Numbered from the stretch's first letter, positions 11,207 to 19,999 are shown. The stretch is 64,000 nt of DNA from Polynucleobacter meluiroseus (GCF_900205755.1 NZ_OANS01000002.1:310001-374000), one strand, 5' to 3'. Notes: generated by a model from the sequence alone, not told the origin. A program made the numbers and translations.

Positions 11207-12025
11207 ATGACTGCATCTCTTTTAAATCAAACCGCAAATCCAGATCCGCTAGTGCTATACGGCGAGACTTTTGCCAGCCGCTTGTTACTTGGTACCTCAC
11301 GCTATCCTTCGCCCCAAGTTCTAGAAAATGCGGTGCAAGCATCAACACCTGGCATGATTACCGTGAGCCTTCGGCGCCAAGGCAGCGCTGTCGCAGAGGC
11401 CCATTCTGATTTTTGGGATCTTTTGAAGAAAATGGCAGTGCCTGTTTTGCCGAATACCGCTGGCTGCCATAGCCCTCAAGAAGTGATAACGACTGCGCAA
11501 ATGGCTCGCGAAGTATTTGAGACTGCTTGGATTAAATTAGAGCTGATCGGTGACGACTACACTCTTCAACCAGACACCCTGAAGCTGGTTTCTACCGCAG
11601 AAATCTTAATTAAAGACGGTTTTAAGGTTTTGCCTTATTGCACAGAAGATTTAATCTTGTGTCAGCGACTAGTGGATGTCGGCTGTGAGGCAGTCATGCC
11701 TTGGGCAGCTCCGATCGGTACTGGCCAAGGCCCACTTAATCCCTATGCAATGAAATTATTACGCGATCGCTTAAAGGTGCCCTTACTCGTAGACGCTGGC
11801 CTAGGCTTGCCTTCGCATGCCTGTACCGTAATGGAATGGGGCTTTGATGGTGTTCTTCTGAATACTGCCGTCGCCTTAGCTGACGATCCAGTAGTGATGG
11901 CAAAGGCTTTTAGTATGGCGGTAGAAGCAGGACGTCATGCCTTTATTTCTGGGGCAATGCCTGCTCAGCAATCAGCTCAAGCAAGTACCCCTTTGGTGGG
12001 TACCCCATTCTGGCATCAGAGCTAA
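11207..12025 (+). CDS. thiG: thiazole synthase
   Basis: ThiG builds the thiazole phosphate ring from deoxyxylulose phosphate, dehydroglycine and ThiS thiocarboxylate. The 272-residue TIM barrel shows the substrate lysine in [12 protein letters not shown] (about residue 110), then [25 protein letters not shown] and [13 protein letters not shown], all ThiG marks. The C-terminal tail after about residue 255 is low in conservation. It lies between thiS and thiE, with 21 and 2 bases of spacing. Confidence 0.97.
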   Translation: MTASLLNQTANPDPLVLYGETFASRLLLGTSRYPSPQVLENAVQASTPGMITVSLRRQGSAVAEAHSDFWDLLKKMAVPVLPNTAGCHSPQEVITTAQMAREVFETAWIKLELIGDDYTLQPDTLKLVSTAEILIKDGFKVLPYCTEDLILCQRLVDVGCEAVMPWAAPIGTGQGPLNPYAMKLLRDRLKVPLLVDAGLGLPSHACTVMEWGFDGVLLNTAVALADDPVVMAKAFSMAVEAGRHAFISGAMPAQQSAQASTPLVGTPFWHQS

Positions 12026-12027
12026 TT

Positions 12028-12954
12028 ATGGGTTTGATAAGAGAACTTGCCGATCACATTGTGACGGCGCATCGCTCTAGCGATATGAGCTTAGCTATTC
12101 CGACTTTTAGTATCAGCAACCCTCCACCTCGTATTGATAACGAACATACTTCAGACCAATATGAATTAGCTGGAACGCTAGCGGCAATCCAAATGGGCTT
12201 TATAGAAGCGGATGCGAAAGTGCTTGGTAAGGCTTGGACGCGTATGGTCCATCATGATGGCGAATTCAATCCCACCAAATGGCCTCACCGACCTGAGCAT
12301 TTTGATCTGTTGCCCTGGACACGCAATATGAACTCCAATGCGTTTCCTGAGTGTCCTAAGCATCTTGGCTTATATGCTGTCATGCCGGATGCCGATTGGG
12401 TTAAACGCATGGTTGATGCGGAAGTGCCTACTGTGCAGTTGCGCTTTAAATCAGATGACAAAGCAGCTATTCGCCAACAAGTGATGCAGTCCGTTGCTGC
12501 CGTTAAAGGCAGTAAAACTTTGCTCTTCATTAATGATTTTTGGCAAGAGGCCGTTGAGGCTGGAGCATACGGGGTTCATCTTGGTCAAGAAGATATGGCA
12601 AGTGCAGATTTGACAACGATACGAGCTGCTGGCTTACGCTTGGGCTTAAGTACCCATGGCTATGCCGAGATGGTCTACGCTGATCGCTTTTGCCCAAGCT
12701 ATATTGCAATGGGGGCGGTATTTCCCACGATGCTGAAAAAGATGGTTACGGCACCGCAGGGATTGGGGCGCTTATATCAATACGCCAAGTTGCTGAGCCA
12801 CTATCCGCTAGTTGCTATCGGCGGTATCGATGAAAGCAGCATCCATGCAGTAAAACAAAGTGGCGTGGGATCAGTCGCTGTAGTCAGAGCCATTACTAGC
12901 TCTGCAGATCCTAATGCCACGGTCAAACGCTTGCAGGAATTAATGCGAGACTAA
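12028..12954 (+). CDS. thiE: thiamine-phosphate synthase with N-terminal extension
   Basis: The C-terminal 200 residues are ThiE, which joins pyrimidine diphosphate and thiazole phosphate. Motifs are LYAVMPDADW (about 111-120), VPTVQLRFK, INDFWQEAVEAGAYGVHLGQ, MGAVFPTMLKKM and VAIGGID. About 105 extra residues precede this. Part of the extension (AGTLAAIQMGFIEADAKVLG) resembles the C-terminal helix region of ThiD, so the protein may descend from a ThiD-ThiE fusion whose kinase half has decayed (inference). A full thiD lies 8 bases away on the other strand. The gene is last in the operon. Confidence 0.88.
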   Translation: MGLIRELADHIVTAHRSSDMSLAIPTFSISNPPPRIDNEHTSDQYELAGTLAAIQMGFIEADAKVLGKAWTRMVHHDGEFNPTKWPHRPEHFDLLPWTRNMNSNAFPECPKHLGLYAVMPDADWVKRMVDAEVPTVQLRFKSDDKAAIRQQVMQSVAAVKGSKTLLFINDFWQEAVEAGAYGVHLGQEDMASADLTTIRAAGLRLGLSTHGYAEMVYADRFCPSYIAMGAVFPTMLKKMVTAPQGLGRLYQYAKLLSHYPLVAIGGIDESSIHAVKQSGVGSVAVVRAITSSADPNATVKRLQELMRD

Positions 12955-12962
12955 GTCGTTTA

Positions 12963-13847
12963 TTACGATGACTGATTTTCTACAGGCAGTGACGTAGGAT
13001 AAAAATCGTGCATAGGCCATAGTGGCCCAGGACCCTCGCCAATGCTCAAGAATTGCCCCGCCACTAAACCGGCCTCCACGAAAGAAATTGCTTTACCTAC
13101 GGCATGCATCAGATCATGACCATCGGCTAGATAGGTGGCAATTGCAGAGGCTAAAGTACAACCCGTACCGTGGGTGTTCTCGGTCTTAATTCGGTCATGC
13201 CTAAATTCTTTCACCTGAATGACTTCCAAGTCATCTTCAACCGAACGCCACATCAACAAGTCTGTAATTTGGGTATGCGTTGAGTCAAGATGGCCTCCTT
13301 TGATAAGCACTGCTTGCGGGCCCATATCTAGTAAATCTTGGGCTGCCTGTTTAAAATCTCCCGCACTGGAAATGTCCCTTCCCAACAAAAGACTAGCCTC
13401 ATCTAAATTTGGCGTAATTAAGCTAGCTAAGGGAAATAATTCAGCAATCATGGCTGCGGCGGTGTCGTCACCCCCCAAGCTCGCACCCGAGGTTGCCCGT
13501 AAAACTGGATCAAGCACAATCTTCTCGACCCCATGCCTAAGTAGACTGGTGGCAACGGTTCGGACAATTTCTGGGCTGGCCAACATCCCAATCTTGACGA
13601 TGTCCGCCCCAATATCATCGAAGATGGCGTCGATCTGCGCCTCTACTATATCGAGAGCTACATCCTGTATCCGCGTGACTCCTAGGGTGTTTTGGGCAGT
13701 AATAGCAGTCACCACAGTCATGCCGTAAGCACCCAAAGCAGTCATCACTTTGAGGTCCGCTTGAAGCCCTGCTCCACCCCCGCTATCCGAGCCGGCAATG
13801 GTCAATACTTTAGGGATCTGCACAGAAGTGGGAAGAGAGGATTTCAT
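12963..13847 (-). CDS. thiD: hydroxymethylpyrimidine/phosphomethylpyrimidine kinase
   Basis: ThiD phosphorylates HMP and HMP-P to give the diphosphate used by ThiE. The 294-residue ribokinase fold begins with TIAGSDSGGGAGLQADLK, the family signature, and has TAITAQNTLGV, DPVLRATSG and the anion-hole motif ENTHGTGCTLASA. It faces the thi operon tail to tail with an 8-base gap, so it has its own promoter on the tRNA-Asn side. No TPP element is seen upstream of it. Only 21 bases separate its start from tRNA-Asn, so divergent promoters must overlap there. Confidence 0.95.
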   Translation of the reverse strand: MKSSLPTSVQIPKVLTIAGSDSGGGAGLQADLKVMTALGAYGMTVVTAITAQNTLGVTRIQDVALDIVEAQIDAIFDDIGADIVKIGMLASPEIVRTVATSLLRHGVEKIVLDPVLRATSGASLGGDDTAAAMIAELFPLASLITPNLDEASLLLGRDISSAGDFKQAAQDLLDMGPQAVLIKGGHLDSTHTQITDLLMWRSVEDDLEVIQVKEFRHDRIKTENTHGTGCTLASAIATYLADGHDLMHAVGKAISFVEAGLVAGQFLSIGEGPGPLWPMHDFYPTSLPVENQSS

Positions 13848-13868
13848 CTTGCTATAATATCGGCTTAT

Positions 13869-13944
13869 TCCTCGATAGCTCAGTTGGTAGAGCGCCGGAC
13901 TGTTAATCCGTAGGTCCCTGGTTCGAGCCCAGGTCGAGGAGCCA
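13869..13944 (+). tRNA. tRNA-Asn (anticodon GTT)
   Basis: The acceptor TCCTCGA pairs with TCGAGGA. The anticodon loop is CTGTTAA (GTT), and the T-arm GGTTCGAGCCC is intact. The discriminator G and CCA are encoded. It is divergent from thiD. Confidence 0.97.
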
Positions 13945-13949
13945 AATTA

Positions 13950-13983
13950 AAACCCTGTATGCTTAGCCGCTACAGGGTTTTTT
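13950..13983. terminator. bidirectional intrinsic terminator
   Basis: AAACCCTGTA (13950-13959) pairs with TACAGGGTTT (13971-13980) around an 11-base loop. T-rich flanks lie on both strands. It ends tRNA-Asn on the plus strand and the alkylsulfatase on the minus strand. Confidence 0.85.
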
Positions 13984-14012
13984 CATTAGGGCTTGATAAT
14001 CGTTATTCACAG

Positions 14013-16010
14013 TTATTCACCCCCTGTAACTGCAATCTCCCGAACCTCAAAGGGATCTCTGGTTTCAGGGATATTTGGGGTTTTAGCCTTTGTGCCTGGT
14101 ATTAACTCAAAATCAGGTTTAAAAATGGTGAGGGTACTTTTCAGTTGATCAAAGGGTTTGCGGTCCCCCGCAAACTTTACCTTGCCCTCGGTTAATAATT
14201 GATCGAAGGTCGTTTTGCCTCCCATAACCAATTCCAAATCACTGCGATTAATTGTGATAGTTAAATCGGGGTTTTTTGCTTGCTGCCCCTTAATATTTGT
14301 CAACGCAGAGTTGCTCAACTCTACGACAAATTTTTGGCCATTATCTGGTGTAACCAAGTTCATCACAAACTTCATGCCGTCTGCTTTTTTACTGTCCATA
14401 CTAATGGCGAGGGAGTTAAGCCACAGATCCGTACTCATGGCTTTGATCATATCTGGGCCATTAGATTTTGGTGGCACGCCAGCAGGCATGCCATGACGTA
14501 ATTCATAAGCGGCAGCGAGGAAGCTGTTGCGCACACTTGGGCTTTCTTTTTGATAGCCAATTTGCTCATATGTATCAGCCAATAAATTCTTAGCGGGTAC
14601 ATTATCGGGTTGCGCATAGACCAGTTTATTTAATAATTCCGTAGCTTCACGATATTTGCCTTGTGAGTACAGCTGCTTGCTCTTTGTCATAATCTTTTTC
14701 GAGCCTCCCATCATCTCCACATAAAGCGGGGCTGAATCTCTTGGGGATAAAGGAATTAAAGTAGCGGGATTTGCATCCCAATAGCCTAGATAGCGATTGA
14801 TGACCGCACGGCTATTGTGCTCTTCGGAGCCGTGATAGCTATGTGCCGCCCATTGGGTCTTCAAACTTTGAGGTTGCTTGTACACGTTTTGAATTTCATT
14901 GATGGTAACGCCTTGGTTAGCTAGGTGCAGTACTTCATTATGTAAATGGGCGTAGCTATCACGCTGAGTGCGCATCACCTCTTGGATGCGCTCATTACCC
15001 CAGCGAGGCCAACTATGCGAAGCAAACATTACCTGAGCAGTGTTTCCATAGCGATAGAGTGCATTATTTATATTCTTAGACCAAGCTAAAGAATCGCGCA
15101 CTAACGCACCGCGCAAGGTATAAATATTGTGAATGGTACCGGTAATGTTTTCTGCTGCCCAGAAGGCCTGAAACTGGGGGAAGTAAGTATTCATCTCAGC
15201 AGGCGCTTCTGTTCCGGGAGTGTTTTGGAACTCCATAATCACCCCATCAACCGTCATCGTTTCAAAAGGTTGATCGATATAGCGATTAGGCTCAATTAAG
15301 CCTAAATTACCTGAGGCGGTATTTTTACCAATGGATTGATCAACGTGCCCAAAGGGACTGCGGGGCAACAGAATTCCATATTGAAAAAACATCCGACGCG
15401 TCATCGCATTACCAGCATAAACATTTTCTGCTACAGCATGCTCCATGAAGCCGACGGGTGCAATTACCAATACCTTGCCGCTCCTCACATCCTCTTCGCT
15501 CACGACACCTCTTACCCCGCCGAAGTGATCAGCATGAGAATGGGAATACACCACAGCAACCACTGGGCGCTTACCTAACTTTTCGTTCACAAGCTCTAGG
15601 GCTGCTCTTGCAGTTTCCTTAGAAGTAAGTGGATCAAACACAATCCAGCCGGTATCGGTCTTAATAAAGCTAATATTGGCTAGATCAAATCCGCGTACTT
15701 GGTAGATTTTCCCAGGCACCACCTCATATAGGCCATATGCCATGTTTAAAATAGCCTGCCTCTGCAGGGATGGATTAACGCTATCAAAATCTTTACCTTG
15801 CAGTAAAAAATCATAGCTTCCCATATCCCAAGCTACGTTACCCGCATCAGCCATGATTTGCTTATAAGCAGGAGCCGCTACAAAACCCCTTTGAGCTTCC
15901 TCAAAGTCACGCTTATCGTCAAAGGGCAGCGTTTTACGCAGACCATTTTGCAGCTCAACAGTAAAAGTTGAGGGCGACTTACCCGCCGGATCAAAATGCT
16001 TACCCTTCAT
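14013..16010 (-). CDS. MBL-fold alkyl/aryl-sulfatase (SdsA1-like)
   Basis: This family hydrolyses alkyl sulfates such as SDS, usually in the periplasm. The open frame of 665 residues holds a metallo-beta-lactamase domain with HSHADH at 157-162, a dimerisation region, and a C-terminal SCP2-like domain from about residue 535. The family normally starts with a signal peptide. A good one is encoded just upstream at 16011-16111 (ATG 16111 with AAGGA before it, then Lys-rich and hydrophobic codons ending ANFVFA), but it is one base out of frame at an A7 run at 16102-16108; A8 would restore it. Without it only the internal ATG 16010 is in frame. Cause and function are therefore uncertain. Confidence 0.85.
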   Translation of the reverse strand: MKGKHFDPAGKSPSTFTVELQNGLRKTLPFDDKRDFEEAQRGFVAAPAYKQIMADAGNVAWDMGSYDFLLQGKDFDSVNPSLQRQAILNMAYGLYEVVPGKIYQVRGFDLANISFIKTDTGWIVFDPLTSKETARAALELVNEKLGKRPVVAVVYSHSHADHFGGVRGVVSEEDVRSGKVLVIAPVGFMEHAVAENVYAGNAMTRRMFFQYGILLPRSPFGHVDQSIGKNTASGNLGLIEPNRYIDQPFETMTVDGVIMEFQNTPGTEAPAEMNTYFPQFQAFWAAENITGTIHNIYTLRGALVRDSLAWSKNINNALYRYGNTAQVMFASHSWPRWGNERIQEVMRTQRDSYAHLHNEVLHLANQGVTINEIQNVYKQPQSLKTQWAAHSYHGSEEHNSRAVINRYLGYWDANPATLIPLSPRDSAPLYVEMMGGSKKIMTKSKQLYSQGKYREATELLNKLVYAQPDNVPAKNLLADTYEQIGYQKESPSVRNSFLAAAYELRHGMPAGVPPKSNGPDMIKAMSTDLWLNSLAISMDSKKADGMKFVMNLVTPDNGQKFVVELSNSALTNIKGQQAKNPDLTITINRSDLELVMGGKTTFDQLLTEGKVKFAGDRKPFDQLKSTLTIFKPDFELIPGTKAKTPNIPETRDPFEVREIAVTGGE

Positions 16011-16204
16011 TGCGCCAGCATCAGAAACTATCCCACCACCTCCGGCCGCAAAAACAAAATTAGCAAATAGTAAGCCTGATAGTAAAAAAATGAGAAGGGT
16101 ATTTTTTTCATCACTATCCTTTAGAAAATGCTCCTAGCTTAAACTAAATGTGACCAATTTTGCTATATTTACTAAAATCTAGATATAGTTTTTAAAAGCT
16201 AATG

Positions 16205-16220
16205 TAGTGTATTTACACTA
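16205..16220. promoter_or_regulatory. inverted repeat, possible operator
   Basis: TAGTGTA and TACACTA form a perfect 7-bp dyad around TT, in the AT-rich gap of 197 bases before the alkylsulfatase reading towards it. It may be an operator. No regulator gene is adjacent, and nothing else is recognised in 16112-16308. Confidence 0.3.
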
Positions 16221-16308
16221 TTTATCTACTTCCCCACGTTTTTGACTTGGAAAAGGCTTATCAATAAATTAAAAACTTTCAGGTCATGCGACTTTGAATT
16301 CTTTTTCT

Positions 16309-16860
16309 TTATTTGCGAGCAAATTGCACACTCATGACGGCAAGTCGTCGATAGAGATTAAGCTGCTCAGACACAATGAGCCCATCGTAACCAAGGCGTT
16401 CTATTGGTACCCATAAAGAGACCCAGCCAATAATGACGAAGGCCTCGCAGATCACCAAGCTAAAGTAACTATCGGGCCAGATTTGTAAGCTGAAGTATTT
16501 GATAGTCAATAAAATGATCATCATCCCAATACCTACACCGAGCCATTTAAACATGCGATTGCGATGGCGATTATTTTGCCGCTCAATTAATAAGGCTTCA
16601 TATTCAAAAAATTTGTTTACGGCCTGCTGTACATCGGACTCGGTGGCCTCACCCGGCTCTTTTCCAGTAATGTGAAGTAAGAGTCCTAAGGGTGACTTAG
16701 GAGGCGCATCACCGGCCCACTGCAAAATATGATGCACCGCCCTTGGATCAAGATCACGCTGTCGAAAAGGGGTCGGATCAAGATCGCTAAATAAAGAATC
16801 TAGTGACTCAATATTTACATCAATAAAGTAGGTCTTTTTTTCTTGATTTACTAGATTCAT
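16309..16860 (-). CDS. membrane protein of unknown function (183 aa)
   Basis: No family is recognised. The first 95 residues are soluble and acidic to mixed, with RQRDLDPRAVHHILQW and GEATESDVQQAVNKFFEYEALL. Two hydrophobic segments follow at about 107-128 (WLGVGIGMMIILLTIKYF) and 133-152 (SLVICEAFVIIGWVSLWV). The tail GYDGLIVSEQLNLYRRLAVM is amphipathic. It lies 12 bases after the cation-efflux gene on the same strand, so the two probably share a transcript. A partner role in the same membrane is possible but unproven. Confidence 0.75.
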   Translation of the reverse strand: MNLVNQEKKTYFIDVNIESLDSLFSDLDPTPFRQRDLDPRAVHHILQWAGDAPPKSPLGLLLHITGKEPGEATESDVQQAVNKFFEYEALLIERQNNRHRNRMFKWLGVGIGMMIILLTIKYFSLQIWPDSYFSLVICEAFVIIGWVSLWVPIERLGYDGLIVSEQLNLYRRLAVMSVQFARK

Positions 16861-16872
16861 GAAGATGAATGC

Positions 16873-17781
16873 TTATACAGGATCTACATGCGTCATCACA
16901 TTAAGGACTGGCAAAGTGTCAGTGACTTTTTTAGCGGCAGCGAAAGCAATATCATGGCCGACCTGAACAGTGGCATTTTTATCCACTTCAATGTGGACAT
17001 CAGCCAAAATCATGTCGCCCATTTTGCGCGTACGCAAATCATGACAACCTTTAACCCCCTCGGTTGTCATAATCGTATCAATAATTTTTTGGTGCTCTTC
17101 AGAAGAAACTGCGCGGTCCATTAAGTCATTTAGGGCATCCCAGCTAAATGACCAGCCTGTTTTGGTAATCATGAGGCCGACAACTAAAGCGCCCACCGAA
17201 TCTAAGATGGGGTAACCCAATAACGCGCCAACGATACCAACAGAAACCACTAGAGAAGAAGCCGCATCGGAGCGCGCATGCCAAGCATTCGCTACCAGCA
17301 TACTAGAGCGGACTCTCTCAGCAACCGCCAGCATATATCTAAATAACAGCTCTTTAGCTGCCAATGCGCCTAAGGCGACGTAGAGTGCCAAAATCTGTAT
17401 TTGACCAGCAGCAACGGGATTAATAATTTTATTACCCGCCGCCCAAAGCATGCCTAGACCGACCACCAATAAAGAAACCCCTAAAAATAAAGAGGCGGCA
17501 GTTTCATATCGCTGGTGACCATAGTGATGATCTTCGTCGGCATCTTTACTACTGTGGTGGTTGGCAAATAGCACAACAAAGTCGGCTACTAAATCCGTGA
17601 GTGAATGAATACCATCTGCAATTAAGCCCTGAGAGCCCGCCAATACACCGGCAGTTACTTGAGACAAGGTCAAGCCTAAATTAACGAGCACACTCACTAG
17701 GGTGCTGTTGCGGCCTGCTTTCTGCTTCGCAACAGAATCAAGCTCAGGGTTTTCAATCAGCAGGGATTCAATCGGTTCCAT
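16873..17781 (-). CDS. cation diffusion facilitator (Zn/Fe/Mn efflux)
   Basis: CDF pumps export divalent metals against protons. The 302 residues show the family marks IADGIHSLTDLVADFVVLF (metal ligands in helix 2), HHYGHQRYETAASL after it, and NAWHARSDAASSLVV in helix 5. The cytoplasmic C-terminal domain (GCHDLRTRKMGDMILADVHIEVD) follows. Six membrane helices can be drawn. Metal choice cannot be fixed; the H-x3-D of helix 5 fits zinc-type members. It is followed by a small membrane protein gene. Confidence 0.92.
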   Translation of the reverse strand: MEPIESLLIENPELDSVAKQKAGRNSTLVSVLVNLGLTLSQVTAGVLAGSQGLIADGIHSLTDLVADFVVLFANHHSSKDADEDHHYGHQRYETAASLFLGVSLLVVGLGMLWAAGNKIINPVAAGQIQILALYVALGALAAKELLFRYMLAVAERVRSSMLVANAWHARSDAASSLVVSVGIVGALLGYPILDSVGALVVGLMITKTGWSFSWDALNDLMDRAVSSEEHQKIIDTIMTTEGVKGCHDLRTRKMGDMILADVHIEVDKNATVQVGHDIAFAAAKKVTDTLPVLNVMTHVDPV

Positions 17782-17825
17782 GGAATTATTCTAAAGGCAA
17801 TGCAAGTAAAAATCGTGACTAATGC

Positions 17826-18410
17826 TCAAATCAACTGTTTTTTGCGCAAGTTACTCAGGCGATTATTCAGACTTTTCAGGGTAAGCAGATGGTATTTATC
17901 TCCCTCTGACCAGTTAGACCCCTTCCATTCAATGCCCTCCTCAGTAATTTTGCCAAAAGGCTCTCTACCTTCCTTGGCATAGCCTTCCAAAATAGACATG
18001 AGCAAGGCCCTATCATCTGACTCATTAGCATCCTTGAGAGCATCTAAGATGGGCTGAGTAATCGCGTCTTTGTGAATCACTTTCTCGGTGAAATGCTTTG
18101 ATTTAGCAGGCGCTTCAAAGATATATTCGTGAGGCCACTCAAACACCATTCTGGCGGCATTTTTTACTGCTTCAGGGCTTACCGCCTGAGTGTTGACCCC
18201 CTTGGGATCGCTCGGGAGCTGTAAATCCATAATCCAGCTTTCTAATTCTTGCATCCGTTGATGACGACCCTCATCACTGTCGGGCTTGGCATCTTGTTGG
18301 GATTGCAGCAAAGTTATCCATGCCCAAGCGATATCTTTAGGTACGGCAAAGGGCTGGTTGAGCGTGTCACTGGCGCGCTTTAAAAGGGATTTAGATGCTG
18401 GCTTGCTCAT
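17826..18410 (-). CDS. conserved hypothetical protein (194 aa)
   Basis: I do not recognise this protein. It is hydrophilic, with no signal peptide or membrane span, and rich in Lys, Glu and Asp. Segments with strong composition are DIAWAWITLLQSQQDA (about 24-39), MVFEWPHEYIFEAPAKS, and a basic C-terminus LKSLNNRLSNLRKKQLI. The ATG at 18410 follows a 95-base gap from the yqjK-like gene. Codon use matches its neighbours, which supports a real gene. Confidence 0.75.
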   Translation of the reverse strand: MSKPASKSLLKRASDTLNQPFAVPKDIAWAWITLLQSQQDAKPDSDEGRHQRMQELESWIMDLQLPSDPKGVNTQAVSPEAVKNAARMVFEWPHEYIFEAPAKSKHFTEKVIHKDAITQPILDALKDANESDDRALLMSILEGYAKEGREPFGKITEEGIEWKGSNWSEGDKYHLLTLKSLNNRLSNLRKKQLI

Positions 18411-18505
18411 AGTGTCTTTCGTTATTTATTGTGACCAGCGGTGATTATCGTGGTCAAGAGGCATGCACTCAATAAAAGAGTGCTACAACATGCTTATCAC
18501 TGGCG

Positions 18506-18787
18506 TTAAATCAGATTTTTGACGCCGCGGGCCAGCTTTAGTGCGCCGAACCCAAAAGCCAAAACTTTGCTTGCTAGTTTTGGCTTGAAATGAGCCAAAA
18601 TAGCGAATATGCTGGTCCACAAAAACGGGGTATCTTGTACAAAATGAATCGCATCTAACCCCTTGTCCGCCCAAGACAAAGGCTTCTTAAGGGGTTGAAA
18701 ATGAATAGCCAGTTCCAAGCGCTCTAGGACTGCAACTTCTTGCAGCTCTTTTTGTCGCAGCTGCAATTGACTCAAGCTCGCACTCAT
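18506..18787 (-). CDS. YqjK-like protein
   Basis: This 93-residue protein begins with a Gln/Glu-rich helix (LSQLQLRQKELQEVAVLERLEL) and has a weakly hydrophobic C-terminal half (PFLWTSIFAILAHFKPKLASKVLAFGFG). The start ATGA overlaps the stop of the holin-like gene by 4 bases. The order DUF883, YqjE-like, YqjK-like matches the yqjD-yqjE-yqjK set known from enterobacteria and Burkholderiales, where YqjD binds ribosomes at the inner membrane. The function of YqjK itself is unknown. Confidence 0.7.
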   Translation of the reverse strand: MSASLSQLQLRQKELQEVAVLERLELAIHFQPLKKPLSWADKGLDAIHFVQDTPFLWTSIFAILAHFKPKLASKVLAFGFGALKLARGVKNLI

Positions 18788-19155
18788 TTTCCGCTAAGCT
18801 CCTGTCGATCCTTGGCGAATTCTGCAATAGTTGCCTCAAATAATTTAGGCATCGTTTTAAGCGAGCGCAAGACAACCGTTGCCATCAACGCACCAATCAT
18901 CAGAAATCCGCCGGCAAGCATACTTAAAGCCAAGAGGCGATTGCTCTCCCAGCTATAAATCACAATTAACAATGCCAGCATGACGAGTCCAAAAAAAAGG
19001 AAGAATAAGGCACAGGCAACCAAAACAAATAGGCTAATAGTTCTAGACCTGGCAATCTGCACATCAATAGAAATTAATTCCAGCCGGTTCTGAACTAGGG
19101 CAATACCCGTTGCCACTAGATTCTGAATGGAAGAAAGTATATTTTCCTGGGACAT
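18784..19155 (-). CDS. YqjE-like membrane protein (holin superfamily III)
   Basis: The 123 residues have an N-terminal amphipathic part (ATGIALVQNRLELISIDVQ), then two membrane helices at about 37-63 (FVLVACALFFLFFGLVMLAL) and 74-96 (ALSMLAGGFLMIGALMATVV). The ELxSxDxxxAR pattern before helix 1 is typical of Holin-X/YqjE proteins. Despite the name there is no phage context. It sits between the DUF883 gene (7-base gap) and the YqjK-like gene (4-base overlap). Confidence 0.82.
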   Translation of the reverse strand: MSQENILSSIQNLVATGIALVQNRLELISIDVQIARSRTISLFVLVACALFFLFFGLVMLALLIVIYSWESNRLLALSMLAGGFLMIGALMATVVLRSLKTMPKLFEATIAEFAKDRQELSGK

Positions 19156-19162
19156 GAATAGC

Positions 19163-19501
19163 CTAGCGGCGGCTAATTAAAAGACCAATCAACAAGCCTA
19201 CACCGGCCGCTACGCCAACTGCCTCCCATGGCTTACGGTGTACGAACTCATTGGCATTCTCAGTCAACTCTGAACCCTTCTCGGCTAAAGCATGCTCAGC
19301 GTTAACAAAATTTTCTTTTGCACTAGAAAGGGTTTCAAGAACCTTAGAGCGAATCGCACTGATCGGGCCCTCGTCATGAGAAGCGGTTGCCTTTAAAAGA
19401 TCTTCGGCGTCAGACATTAAAGCCCTGAAGTCTTTCACTAGACGACCTGAAGTCATGTTTAATTCATCGATATTCATTTTTGCAGTCTTCTTGCTAGTCA
19501 T
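19163..19501 (-). CDS. DUF883 / ElaB-YqjD family protein
   Basis: The 112 residues are a long helical, charged region (LVKDFRALMSDAEDLLKATAS) ending in RKPWEAVGVAAGVGLLIGLLISRR. This is the C-terminal tail anchor with Gly-rich helix that defines the ElaB/YqjD/DUF883 family. Known members dock stationary-phase ribosomes to the inner membrane. It is the first gene of a three-gene operon with the YqjE- and YqjK-like genes. Confidence 0.88.
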   Translation of the reverse strand: MTSKKTAKMNIDELNMTSGRLVKDFRALMSDAEDLLKATASHDEGPISAIRSKVLETLSSAKENFVNAEHALAEKGSELTENANEFVHRKPWEAVGVAAGVGLLIGLLISRR

Positions 19502-19537
19502 GCTTTACTCCCGTGGGTTAGAGATTGTTACTCTATT

Positions 19538-19999
19538 CTAAGCACCTCTACGCAAAGATCCCATTAATAAAATGGTCATTCCAGCATTTCCCTCTTTAAA
19601 GTACTTTAGATGATCTTTTAAATTGGGTCTTCTTTTGATGAGGGCATGATAAGCCTGCGTGGAATAAGCCACTTCCTCCCCAAAATAAAACGCATCTACT
19701 CTATCAGCGAAGAAATTATTTTCCAGGGCATTGTGAACCGCCCTTTTAATGTGCCCTCCAGTCCCTCTTGAGCCATATCCATGAATCAAGATGACTGCCT
19801 TAATGCCGAGTTCACTCACGCGACGTAGAGCTATAGTTAGGCGCTCTAGCGCCTCCTCTACTGTTGGGTTGGCATGCTTTAAATTGAGAACCAAAATATC
19901 GCTCAGGACAGATGGAAGATCTGCGTTACCGCAATGCTCACAAGAATCTTGCATCCCTCTAGGATTTCCGCAATGCGAACACTCAAAAGAAATAGTCAT
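19538..19999 (-). CDS. Smr-domain protein with N-terminal zinc ribbon
   Basis: Residues 6-26 hold two CxxC pairs (CSHCGNP, CEHCGN), likely binding zinc. Residues 33-100 fit an Smr fold, seen as TVEEALERLTIALRRVSELGIKAVILIHGYGSRGTGGHIKRAV. The HGxGxRGTGG part matches the catalytic or binding loop of Smr nucleases. The usual LDLHG motif is replaced by LNLKHANP, so activity may differ. The C-terminal 50 residues (YSTQAYHALIKRRPNLKDH) are unassigned. It lies alone between DUF883 and the small secreted protein. Confidence 0.7.
   Translation of the reverse strand: MTISFECSHCGNPRGMQDSCEHCGNADLPSVLSDILVLNLKHANPTVEEALERLTIALRRVSELGIKAVILIHGYGSRGTGGHIKRAVHNALENNFFADRVDAFYFGEEVAYSTQAYHALIKRRPNLKDHLKYFKEGNAGMTILLMGSLRRGA

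Noticed and set aside
13219..13728. Open frame of 169 codons on the plus strand opposite thiD.
   Set aside because: It is antisense to the conserved thiD gene, shows low-complexity Ser/Ile content and no ribosome site; it is a shadow of thiD codon use.
14002..14021. Direct repeat of TTATTCAC, one copy a DnaA-box match (TTATTCACA).
   Set aside because: It covers the stop codon of the alkylsulfatase and has no other boxes near; it is probably chance.
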